NCBI GenBank assembly: GCA_029857855.1
Contig: JAOUGG010000177.1
Location: 1-6,063 of the forward strand
Length of the DNA: 6,063 bases
Direction of reading: 5' to 3'
Source: Acidimicrobiia bacterium
GTDB taxonomy: Bacteria > Actinomycetota > Acidimicrobiia > Acidimicrobiales > SZUA-35
Below the pieces are notes generated by a model. It saw nothing but the letters and a program-made list of their open reading frames with translations, made no database searches and was not told the origin of the DNA. Of the stretch, positions 1-6,063 are shown one piece after another. Position 1 is the stretch's first letter, and every line of letters begins with the position of its first letter. Position numbers and translations under genes: made by a program.

Positions 1-69
1 CCGTCGAGAACGTCGAGGGTCGTGTCGCCTTCCGGCGGGGGGTAGCGGTCGGCGAGAGCGGAGCTGAGG
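1..69. other. Unassigned left edge upstream of the YdeI-family gene
   Basis: No gene can be assigned. Plus frame 3 is open from position 3 to a TGA at 87-89 and could be the last 28 codons of an upstream gene overlapping the next start by 20 bases. The minus strand is also open here (it reads ...ALADRYPPPEGDTTLDVLD towards the edge) with strongly GC-rich third positions, but it has no ATG, GTG or TTG start. The piece is too short to choose between these. The last bases hold the ribosome binding site of the next gene (GGAG at 60-63). Confidence 0.3.
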
Positions 70-663
70 ATGTCTTCGTTCGACTCTGAGCTACGCGAGA
101 TCCATCCCAAGACGCGGGCTGGATGGCGCTCCTGGCTGAAGAAGAATCACGCGACGTGCGACGGCGTGTGGCTGATCTACTATCGCACGTCGACAGGTAG
201 GCGCCGGCTCAGCTGGGAAGAGGCGGTGCGGGAGGCGCTGTGCTTCGGTTGGATCGACAGCAAGGTCAAGTCGATCGACGACGAGCGCTACAAGCAGATC
301 TTCACGTCGCGGAAGCCTCGAAGCGTGTGGTCGAAGATCAACAAGCAGTACATCGCTGAACTGATCGAGGCGGAGCTGATGACCGACGCAGGATTGAGCG
401 CGGTCGAGGTCGCGAAGCAGAACGGTGCATGGTCGCTGCTCGATCCGGTTGACGCGCTCATTGTTCCTGCGGACTTGGGGTCGGCCCTGGGAGGGTCCGA
501 GCGCGCACGGGAGGTCTACGTTGCGCTCTCGCCGTCGGCCAAGCGCGCGGTGCTCTATTCGTTGTATTCAGCTAAACGCGAAGAGACGCGGGCGAAGCGG
601 GTGGCCGGCGCAGTCGCCGCGCTCGAGGGCGGCGAGTCGCTCGGGCGAGGAGGCGGCCAGTGA
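70..663 (+). CDS. YdeI/OmdA (OmpD-associated) family protein
   Basis: This is a 197-residue soluble protein with no signal peptide or membrane segment, and its length is normal for the family. Recognisable family signatures run in order: a WRSWL segment with NH and GVWL (about residues 19-35), EALCFGWIDS (55-64) followed by K-x-K-x-x-D, a SVWSKIN segment (85-91), an AGLSAVEVAKQNGAW stretch (107-121), a PADLGSAL region (133-140), and the C-terminal SAKREETR (167-174). The family (Pfam OmdA) is linked to bacteriocin or peptide protection in enterobacteria, but no biochemical reaction is established, so the role here is open. ATG at 70 is chosen because GGAG at 60-63 precedes it by 6 bases. The TGA stop overlaps a GTG (GTGA at 660-663) that opens the adjacent hydrolase relic. 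The protein appears intact, and its basic, Gly-rich last residues are non-conserved tail. Confidence 0.88.
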   Translation: MSSFDSELREIHPKTRAGWRSWLKKNHATCDGVWLIYYRTSTGRRRLSWEEAVREALCFGWIDSKVKSIDDERYKQIFTSRKPRSVWSKINKQYIAELIEAELMTDAGLSAVEVAKQNGAWSLLDPVDALIVPADLGSALGGSERAREVYVALSPSAKRAVLYSLYSAKREETRAKRVAGAVAALEGGESLGRGGGQ

Positions 664-1469
664 ATCGTGGGTCTGGGGATCTGCAGGTGGTCGACTACCT
701 GAACGTCGACGTCGGCCACGCCGGCTGGGACGCAGTGACCTTCGGCAACGTGCTCGACATGGCCACCGGCATAGGCGACAACCTGCCCGAACCGGACTCC
801 TTCGAGATCTACGCCAACGAGTCCGGACCCAGCTTCCGCAACTTCTACCTGGCCCCAACCACCGCCGGGAAGCTGGATGCCGCCCTGTCCGAACGGTACT
901 ATCCGTAGGGACCGGGCGAGGTCCTCCGCTACACCTCAGCGCAGACGTTTGTCCTGGCGGCCGCGATTGATGGCTTTCTCAATAGTCGGGAAGGACACGA
1001 TGTGCATCTGTGGGAGCGTTTGAGCGAGGCCGTGTTCGAGCCGATCGGCATCCATCACATGACCATGATCCACGTTCCCGATGAGCAGACTGGGCCGGGT
1101 ATCCCGCTGCTGGCATCCGGCCTGCGACTCACCGTCGACGACCTCAGCAAGATCGTCACCCTCCTCCAGAACGGCGGTGTCCACGAAGGCCGCCAACTGC
1201 TTCACCCAACCCTGCTCGAAGAGGCCCTCTACCGGACCGGAGAGATCGAGGGTCTCCCTTCGGGGAAGAGCTTCGCCGACGGCGATCAGGCCTACCACAT
1301 GTCGTTCTGGGCACTCCCGTACCGATCGGAGCGAGGCGACTACTTCCAGGTTCTGTTCATGTCAGGAGCGGCCGGGAACACGGTCTTCCTGGCTCAGAAC
1401 GGCGTGTCGACGGTTGTCCTCACCGATCACGGTTCCGACGTATACAGCCTGAAAGCGCTGGTCGTCGCG
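660..1469 (+). pseudogene. Serine hydrolase (beta-lactamase-like) relic, 5'-truncated with in-frame TAG
   Basis: One continuous frame carries serine-hydrolase sequence on both sides of a TAG at 906-908. Upstream (recognisable from about 684) are HAGWDAVTFGNVLDMATGIG and a helix ending SERYYP. Directly after the TAG come GPGEVLRYTSAQTFVLAAAI, then FEPIGIHHMTM, then PLLASGLRLTVDDLSKIV, and finally SGAAGN near 1362. In this family the Tyr of YTS is the catalytic Tyr of the Y-x-N/S motif and the SGAAG stretch sits where the third active-site motif is found. A YPWGPGE stretch is usual, so TAG most simply replaces TGG (Trp). The N-terminal part with the SxxK nucleophile is absent: homology starts just after the YdeI-family stop. 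At about 1467-1469 the coding signal appears to leave this frame. The GTG at 660 could give an 82-residue peptide and the GTG at 1002 a C-terminal fragment; neither has a complete active site. Confidence 0.85.
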
Positions 1470-1572
1470 CCACACTCACCGCCCTCGCCCTCGCGATCGC
1501 CCGGGGTCTCCGGCGGACACCAAATCACCGGCTGTGTCACAGTGTGCACTTTCCGACGACGCGAGCCAGACC

Positions 1573-1580
1573 GGAGTGAG
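1573..1580 (+). promoter_or_regulatory. Ribosome binding site of the heme-protein gene
   Basis: GGAGTGAG lies with its GGAG 7 bases before the ATG at 1584. This is one of the better Shine-Dalgarno matches in the window. It decides the start of the heme protein and argues against reading it as the C-terminal part of the upstream hydrolase frame. Confidence 0.6.
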
Positions 1581-1583
1581 CGC

Positions 1584-2180
1584 ATGAGGTGGCTGGGTCT
1601 TGTTGCTGCGGTCCTGATCGTTGCCGGGGTCGCTCACGTCTTGCGGGAGCGCCGCGCTCGCAAACAGCTCTCGACGTCCGCGTTCGTGTTTCACACGCTG
1701 GCGGCCGCGGTCGTCGTGGCTGCTGGGATCCAGCTGGTTCCGGCCGGTCGCAGTCACGCCAATCCGGCTGTGACCGGCGAACCGCAGTGGGCGGACCCAC
1801 AAGCCCGCGAGTTGATGGTGCGGGCGTGCTACGGCTGCCACAGCAACGAAGTGGATTGGCCGTGGTACTCAAGCGTGGCCCCGGTGTCGTGGGCCATCAG
1901 CGATCATGTGTCTGCGGGACGAGATGCGGTCAACGACTCCGAGTTCAACCGACCCCAGGAAGAAGCTGGTGAAACGATCGAAGTTCTGCTCGATGGATCG
2001 ATGCCTCCGGCCAACTACACCCGGTTCGGACTGCACCCTGACGCCAACCTCTCAGCGGCCGAGGTCGACGCGCTCGTGTTATGGCTCCGTCAGACGCCAG
2101 GACTTGCAGACGAGGACGGCGAGTCCGAAGGCGATGACGAAGACCGCGACGAACACGATCAAGATGACGATGATGACTGA
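1584..2180 (+). CDS. Membrane-anchored heme-binding domain protein (Haem_bd type)
   Basis: This is a 198-residue protein. Two hydrophobic segments (about 2-20 and 34-52) flank a basic loop (RERRARK, 22-28). By the positive-inside rule the loop is cytoplasmic, so the rest of the protein is extracytoplasmic. The Haem_bd domain covers about 67-170: a PQWADPQAR entry, the covalent-heme motif C82-Y-G-C85-H86 followed by SNE, then WPWY (92-95), PVSW (100-103), H108, GR (112-113), MPP-x-x-Y (140-145, Met140 a candidate second heme ligand) and H151-P152. Such domains are c-type heme carriers presumed to act in electron transfer or redox sensing; no partner is known here. The last 23 residues (176-198) hold 17 Asp or Glu, which is unusual. 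The start is ATG 1584, with GGAG 7 bases upstream and the hydrophobic anchor immediately after it. The frame stays open upstream into the hydrolase relic, which I regard as accidental. The P-type ATPase starts 57 bases downstream, so co-transcription is likely. Confidence 0.85.
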   Translation: MRWLGLVAAVLIVAGVAHVLRERRARKQLSTSAFVFHTLAAAVVVAAGIQLVPAGRSHANPAVTGEPQWADPQARELMVRACYGCHSNEVDWPWYSSVAPVSWAISDHVSAGRDAVNDSEFNRPQEEAGETIEVLLDGSMPPANYTRFGLHPDANLSAAEVDALVLWLRQTPGLADEDGESEGDDEDRDEHDQDDDDD

Positions 2181-2237
2181 CGCGGCCGTCGGCACCCTCG
2201 AGATATTCGGGTCGCGATCGGAACGGGTCAGCACCCA

Positions 2238-4892
2238 GTGAACGAGGAGCACGCTGACTCCGGTACCCGGGCTGGGGTCACCGCGGAGTTCTGTGGCCTG
2301 ACCGAGGTCGAGGCACGGGTCCGTTTGGAACGTGACGGCCCAAACCAGCTCGTCGCCTCTTCGACTCGGGGCAGACTCAAACATGCTCTGGGCCCGTTCG
2401 CCGACCCGATGGTGGCCTTGTTGTTGGTCGCTGCTCCCACCTACTTGCTGATCGGTGAGACCGTTGACGCAGTTGTTGCGCTGGTGGCTCTGGTCCCGGT
2501 AGCCGGTGTCGGCTGGGTTCTCGAACGCCGGGCTGAACGCACCCTCGAACGCCTCTCCGAGCTCACTGCACCAACCGCGTCCACCATTCGCGACGGTGAA
2601 GTCAAGACGATCGGCGCCGTCGACTTGGTTGTCGGCGATGTCGTGGTGCTTCAAGAAGGTGACGTCATCCCCGCTGACGCCAACATCTGCGAGGCCACCC
2701 AACTGTTGGTCGACGAGGCGAGCCTCACGGGCGAGTCGCTACCGATCGATAAGACAAAGGAAGACGCTGACAAGCCCGACAGCGACAGCGGCAGCGTTTG
2801 GGCTGGCACGACTGTTCTGACCGGGAGGGCAACTGTCGAAATCACCTCTACCGGCCCTCGAACCCGCTATGGCAAGATCGGCACGCTGCTGGCAACAACG
2901 ACCAATCCCGCCACGCCACTGCAACAAGCATTGTCGCGCCTGGTCGCAGTGCTGGCGGGCGCAGCGGCGGTCTTCTGTGTGGCAGTGATGGCAGCTGAGC
3001 TATGGCGGGGCAATGGGTGGGGTGAGGCCGTCATCGCTGGTGTCAGCCTGGCCATCGCCGCGATTCCCGAGGAGTTTGCGATCGTCTACGCCCTGTATCT
3101 GTCGATCGGGGCGTGGCGACTCGCCCGCGAAGACGCATTGGTTCGCAGCCTGCCCGGTGCCGAGACACTGGGTTCGACCACCGTCATCTGTACCGACAAG
3201 ACCGGCACCCTCACCGAAGGTCGGCTCAGCGTCGCAGCGACCGCCAACACAACGAGTGACATGACCGCCCCCTCCGATGTCGGAACCCTGAACGAAGCGG
3301 ACGCCATGCTTCTAAGCGCAGGAGTCCTCGCCTGCGAACCCGATCCCTTCGACCCGCTCGACCAGGCCATCACCGCCTACGCAGGCCAGCACGGAATCGA
3401 TGTCGCTTCCCTTCACAGCGCCCACCTCGACACCGACTGGCCGTTCGACCCGATCGACAAGTACCTGACCCATGTATGGAGACTCCCCGACGGGGCCTAC
3501 CAGGTCGCAGCAAAAGGGGCCTACGAAGGTATCGTCGCGCACGCATCGATGAGCACGGCGGCTCAGGTCACGCTCGACGAGGCTCACGCTCTAATGACCG
3601 AGCAGGCCATGAGGGTTGTCGCCGTCGCCTCGGCCCGGGTGCCTGGCCCCACCGGTGTACGCAGCCGTGACGAAGCTGAACTCGAGGTCGTCGGACTGAT
3701 CGCGTTCAACGACCCGATACGCGAAGGTGTCGACGATGCTCTCGCTGAATGCGCCGCCGCAGGAATCAGAGTGATCATGATCACCGGCGACCACCCCGTC
3801 ACAGCCCATGCCATCGCCGAAGGACTCGGTCTTCCCCACCAATACAACGACCGCGACCTCATCGCCACCGGCGACGACCTCGACAACGCCAGCGAAGAAC
3901 AACTCGACGGACTCGTCTCGCACGCAAACGTGTTCGCCCGAACCCGACCTGAACAAAAGCATCTCATTGTCGAAGCGCTTCGGCGTCAAGGCGCCGTTGT
4001 TGCCATGACCGGTGACGGCGTCAACGACGCCCCCGCCCTCCGAGCAGCCGACATCGGTATCGCCATGGGACAACGAGGAACGCCGGTCGCACGCGAGGCC
4101 GCCACCCTCGTTCTGCTCGACGACAACTTCGCCACCATCGTCGCCGCCACCAGAAACGGCCGTCAGATCTACGACAATCTCACACGCGCTTTCGCCTACC
4201 TCATCGCCTTCCACCCACCGCTACTGATCGCCGCCCTCCTCGTCCCGATCCTCGGCAAGCCGCTACTCCTGCTACCGGTCCACCTCGTCATCCTCGAGAT
4301 TCTGCTCCACCCCATCGTGTCGCTGGTCTTCCAGGCCGAACCGGCCGACCCGGACGTCATGACCCGGCCACCCCGACCAGCCGCCTACGCCCTGTCGGCT
4401 GCAGCCCTGTGGCGCCCCTACGCCGTGGGCATCACCCTTGCTGCGGGCGTGACCGGGCTCTACCTCGTAGGGCTCGACCAGAACTGGTCGACCGAGCAGG
4501 CCCGAGCGCTCGGTTTCGCCACGCTGCTCGCCGCTCAACCGCTCCTGCTTCTCATCGAACGACGACCGGCCGCGGCCTTCTGGCGAAGCAGCCTGAACGT
4601 GACCAAGGAGCTCGCCATCGCCATCGCCGCCGTCTCGCTCACCACAGCCGGGGTGCTCTACTTCCCGCCACTCGCCACCATTACCCAACTCGAACCATTC
4701 CCCGCCGCCTGGTGGACAGCCGTCGTCGCTGTCGCCGCTGTCACCACGCTGTGGTCCGAGCCACTCAAGACGGTGGTTCCCGCCCGTATGCGAAACCGGC
4801 GTCCGGCTCACAAATCCAGTCAACCAGATGGAGCATCTCCCGCATCGGGTTCAAGCACAGCGGGCACGATCAACGGACGACACGACAGATGA
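2238..4892 (+). CDS. P-type cation-transporting ATPase
   Basis: This is a complete 884-residue ion pump of the inner membrane. Order of parts: cytoplasmic N-terminal cation-ATPase domain (GLTEVEARVRL, GPNQL, 20-38); M1-M2 (57-95); actuator domain with TGES (164-167); M3 and M4 (about 232-292) with PEEF (277-280); phosphorylation motif DKTGTLT with Asp320; nucleotide domain with KGAYE (426-430); DPIR (492-495); TGD (516-518); hinge GDGVNDAP (592-599); M5-M6 (653-698); four further helices to about residue 850; polar tail. All catalytic motifs are intact. There is no N-terminal heavy-metal domain and no CPC motif, so it is not a copper or zinc P1B pump. It belongs among the Ca2+/Mg2+-type or related bacterial PEEF-bearing P2-like pumps; the ion is not determined. 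The GTG at 2238 is the only reasonable start before the conserved N-terminus, though its ribosome site is weak. The gene ends with tandem TGATGA stops (4890-4895). Confidence 0.93.
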   Translation: MNEEHADSGTRAGVTAEFCGLTEVEARVRLERDGPNQLVASSTRGRLKHALGPFADPMVALLLVAAPTYLLIGETVDAVVALVALVPVAGVGWVLERRAERTLERLSELTAPTASTIRDGEVKTIGAVDLVVGDVVVLQEGDVIPADANICEATQLLVDEASLTGESLPIDKTKEDADKPDSDSGSVWAGTTVLTGRATVEITSTGPRTRYGKIGTLLATTTNPATPLQQALSRLVAVLAGAAAVFCVAVMAAELWRGNGWGEAVIAGVSLAIAAIPEEFAIVYALYLSIGAWRLAREDALVRSLPGAETLGSTTVICTDKTGTLTEGRLSVAATANTTSDMTAPSDVGTLNEADAMLLSAGVLACEPDPFDPLDQAITAYAGQHGIDVASLHSAHLDTDWPFDPIDKYLTHVWRLPDGAYQVAAKGAYEGIVAHASMSTAAQVTLDEAHALMTEQAMRVVAVASARVPGPTGVRSRDEAELEVVGLIAFNDPIREGVDDALAECAAAGIRVIMITGDHPVTAHAIAEGLGLPHQYNDRDLIATGDDLDNASEEQLDGLVSHANVFARTRPEQKHLIVEALRRQGAVVAMTGDGVNDAPALRAADIGIAMGQRGTPVAREAATLVLLDDNFATIVAATRNGRQIYDNLTRAFAYLIAFHPPLLIAALLVPILGKPLLLLPVHLVILEILLHPIVSLVFQAEPADPDVMTRPPRPAAYALSAAALWRPYAVGITLAAGVTGLYLVGLDQNWSTEQARALGFATLLAAQPLLLLIERRPAAAFWRSSLNVTKELAIAIAAVSLTTAGVLYFPPLATITQLEPFPAAWWTAVVAVAAVTTLWSEPLKTVVPARMRNRRPAHKSSQPDGASPASGSSTAGTINGRHDR

Positions 4893-5020
4893 TGAACAGC
4901 GTACGATGTCACCGATCCCAGCAGTACCCCAGGAAACCCACCCAGACCCAGCGAGCCGAGCACGACCAGCTCCGCTGTACTGACAACGCACGCTCGCCTG
5001 CTCTTTGCAGCAGCCCAACA

Positions 5021-5036
5021 TCGACTCGAGAGTCGA
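5021..5036. repeat. Short inverted repeat (6-base stem, 4-base loop)
   Basis: TCGACT-CGAG-AGTCGA forms a hairpin with a perfect 6-base stem. It lies about 130 bases after the ATPase stop. No T-run follows, so it is not a standard intrinsic terminator. On the minus strand the adjoining bases read GGGTTCGA, resembling a tRNA T-arm, but no matching stem or cloverleaf follows. Confidence 0.4.
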
Positions 5037-5123
5037 ACCCGTCGCCGAGCGAGATCGGGCGCGGTAGAAGATGCGGGACACAGACCCTCAGCATCGGCCC
5101 GTTGCCGTGATCAGCGCTCACGA

Positions 5124-5135
5124 CCGAATATTCGG
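5124..5135. repeat. 12-base perfect palindrome CCGAATATTCGG
   Basis: The palindrome is perfect with no spacer and has an AT core in GC-rich surroundings, the form expected of a dimeric regulator site. Two smaller palindromes (TGATCA at 5108-5113 and AGCGCT at 5113-5118) lie just before it. It is between two gene 3' ends, so no promoter for it to control is evident. The regulatory role is unproven. Confidence 0.4.
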
Positions 5136-5310
5136 CCCCCACAGGTTGGGTCGACAGCGGGAACCCGGCGGATCGTCGAGCAGATCGAGGATCATCAAGG
5201 GGCACTGGGAGACCTGAACGGTGCGTCGGCGCAGCTCTTCGAACGGCTGTGGTGGCACGACCTCATCATGGTCGACGCGGCTGGCTCCATCGCCTCTTGA
5301 ACAAACGGGG

Positions 5311-6063
5311 TCAGGGCACCCGTTCGTCAGCTCGTTGGGCGGTGTCCGATGAGGGTTGGCGAATGTCCAGCGCATCGGTAGGCATCATCGGCTCCGACCG
5401 ACGGGCGATCTCGGCCAGGATGCGGACACCGCCCATCGCCAGGAGGGTGAGAACCACGATCAACAGGACCACGAGGCTGGTGGGTTGGGTCCATACGACC
5501 AGCACCAGCCCGCCCAGGACTGCGGCGCCCGTGAGCAGTCCCCGTTCGTGAGCCGCGGCGGCCAGCGCAATCGGACCGACCTGGCGATCGGAGCGGGTTG
5601 CGCTTGCCGGACCCAATAACGTGTCCCAGCCGGCGCGGACTCGTGCCGCAGCGTCCGTTGGCCCGACGACCGACGCTCCCGCCATGATGAGCAACCCGAC
5701 GACGAGGAGCATCCGAAGAGCCCGAACCAGATAGTTGGTCAGAATGTCGAAGATGGCGGCGGCCGCATCGGGGTTGTGAACGTCCTCGGGGAGTGCGGAG
5801 AGGTACTGATCGCGGAGCCAGGCGTAGGCCAGCAGGGTCAAAACCATCGGCACCACCACTGCCAGACCCAGTCTCCGAACGCCCGAACGCCGCCGTTCGG
5901 CCAGCAGGACGGCGCCGGCAAGGAAGGCCAGCGTCAGGATGGGCCGAATCCACGAGAGCGCATCGAACCATCGCACCTGGGACTGTACCCGGGCCAGCTC
6001 GTCAGATTCCACGAGCACGAACTCTGCATCCAGTGCCTCGGCCGGGATCTCGGAGGAGCGGCT
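5311..6063 (-). CDS. Actinobacterial multi-pass membrane protein, C-terminal part
   Basis: The minus-strand frame is open to the right edge, so the visible 250 residues are the C-terminal part and the start lies outside the window. A GTG at 6018 could be called as a start, but the residues before it (EIPAEALDAEF) continue smoothly into VLVESDELARVQSQVRWFDAL. That pattern sits before the second membrane segment in a family of actinobacterial membrane proteins of unknown function: an N-terminal helix, a long extracytoplasmic domain, then this helical bundle. Five membrane segments are visible at fragment residues about 36-55, 64-82, 116-134, 176-191 and 196-213. The LSALPEDVHNPDAAAAIFD stretch between the second and third is typical of the family. 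The C-terminal 37 residues are polar. It converges on the P-type ATPase and is not part of its operon. The family assignment comes from remembered pattern, and no catalytic residue is known. Confidence 0.75.
   Translation of the reverse strand, partial: SRSSEIPAEALDAEFVLVESDELARVQSQVRWFDALSWIRPILTLAFLAGAVLLAERRRSGVRRLGLAVVVPMVLTLLAYAWLRDQYLSALPEDVHNPDAAAAIFDILTNYLVRALRMLLVVGLLIMAGASVVGPTDAAARVRAGWDTLLGPASATRSDRQVGPIALAAAAHERGLLTGAAVLGGLVLVVWTQPTSLVVLLIVVLTLLAMGGVRILAEIARRSEPMMPTDALDIRQPSSDTAQRADERVP

Larger units (their letters stand above)
4893..5310. other. 418-base gap between convergent genes, no assignable gene
   Basis: No gene can be supported. In the frame of the ATPase, after its two stops, the plus strand is open for 134 codons (4896-5297, stop TGA 5298-5300) but lacks a usable start. 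Its last part reads like protein (RIVEQIEDHQGALGDLN, then ERLWWHDLIMVDAA) without matching a family I recognise. The minus strand has an open frame 5205-4909 starting ATG (98 residues, unrecognised) and a hydrophobic frame overlapping the ATPase 3' end. The stretch also holds a hairpin (5021-5036) and a 12-base palindrome (5124-5135). I see no GC-stem plus T-run terminator for either convergent gene. A decayed gene or plain intergenic sequence are both possible. Confidence 0.4.

Noticed and set aside
425..970. 181-residue plus-strand frame overlapping the YdeI-family gene and hydrolase relic
   Set aside because: It is Arg/Ser/Pro-rich with no family pattern, and both overlapped frames carry recognisable proteins.
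2079..2702. 207-residue minus-strand open frame across the heme gene and the ATPase start
   Set aside because: It is antisense to two genes with clear family motifs, and its composition is a mirror of their codon bias.
3591..4214. 207-residue minus-strand frame inside the ATPase
   Set aside because: It lies opposite conserved ATPase motifs (DPIR, TGD, GDGVNDAP), and its Gly/Val/Asp-rich sequence is typical of a GC-rich shadow frame.
5018..5050. tRNA T-arm-like GGGTTCGA on the minus strand
   Set aside because: The flanking bases do not form the T stem, and no D-arm, anticodon arm or acceptor stem could be assembled.
4409..5110. 233-residue plus-strand frame over the ATPase C-terminus and the gap
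   Set aside because: It is Arg-rich shadow sequence over ATPase membrane helices, and the part beyond the ATPase shows no recognisable domain.
5304..5324. AACGGG/CCCGTT inverted repeat at the end of the minus-strand membrane gene as a terminator
   Set aside because: It has a short stem with a 9-base loop, no T-run on either strand, and it overlaps the stop codon.
5311..6018. Calling the membrane protein complete from the GTG at 6018
   Set aside because: The frame continues to the window edge with family-like residues, so the protein is 5'-incomplete here.

Overview
The window is GC-rich, with GTG as well as ATG starts and TGA stops on every intact gene. The protein families point to a high-GC Gram-positive, i.e. 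an actinobacterium. An aquatic or Acidimicrobiia-like lineage is possible, but that is inference and the sequence alone does not settle the taxon.

Layout. Positions 1-69 are an unassigned edge. Positions 70-663 (+) encode an intact YdeI/OmdA-family protein. From 660 to about 1469 (+) lies a decayed serine hydrolase (beta-lactamase/penicillin-binding-protein-like fold). It has lost its N-terminal, SxxK-bearing part. It is cut by an in-frame TAG at 906-908, where a Trp codon is expected, and it probably loses its frame near its 3' end. Positions 1584-2180 (+) encode a membrane-anchored single-heme protein of the Haem_bd type (CYGCH motif) with a very acidic tail. It is in the same frame as the hydrolase relic with no stop between them, so automated calling would merge the two into one false 392-residue product. 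After a 57-base gap, 2238-4892 (+) encodes a complete 884-residue P-type cation ATPase. A 418-base stretch (4893-5310) has no assignable gene and separates it from a convergent gene on the minus strand (5311-6063). That gene is the C-terminal 250 residues of a multi-pass membrane protein whose start lies beyond the right edge.

How the parts relate. All plus-strand genes could share a transcript (overlap or short gaps), but no convincing promoter or intrinsic terminator is visible. The heme protein and the ATPase are the only plausible functional pair: an extracytoplasmic heme domain with an acidic, possibly cation-binding tail lies directly upstream of a cation pump. That link rests on proximity only. 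I did not find a clear new system. The points most worth checking are the multiply damaged hydrolase, the artefactual fusion frame, the acidic-tailed heme protein beside the pump, and the unexplained gap at 4893-5310.
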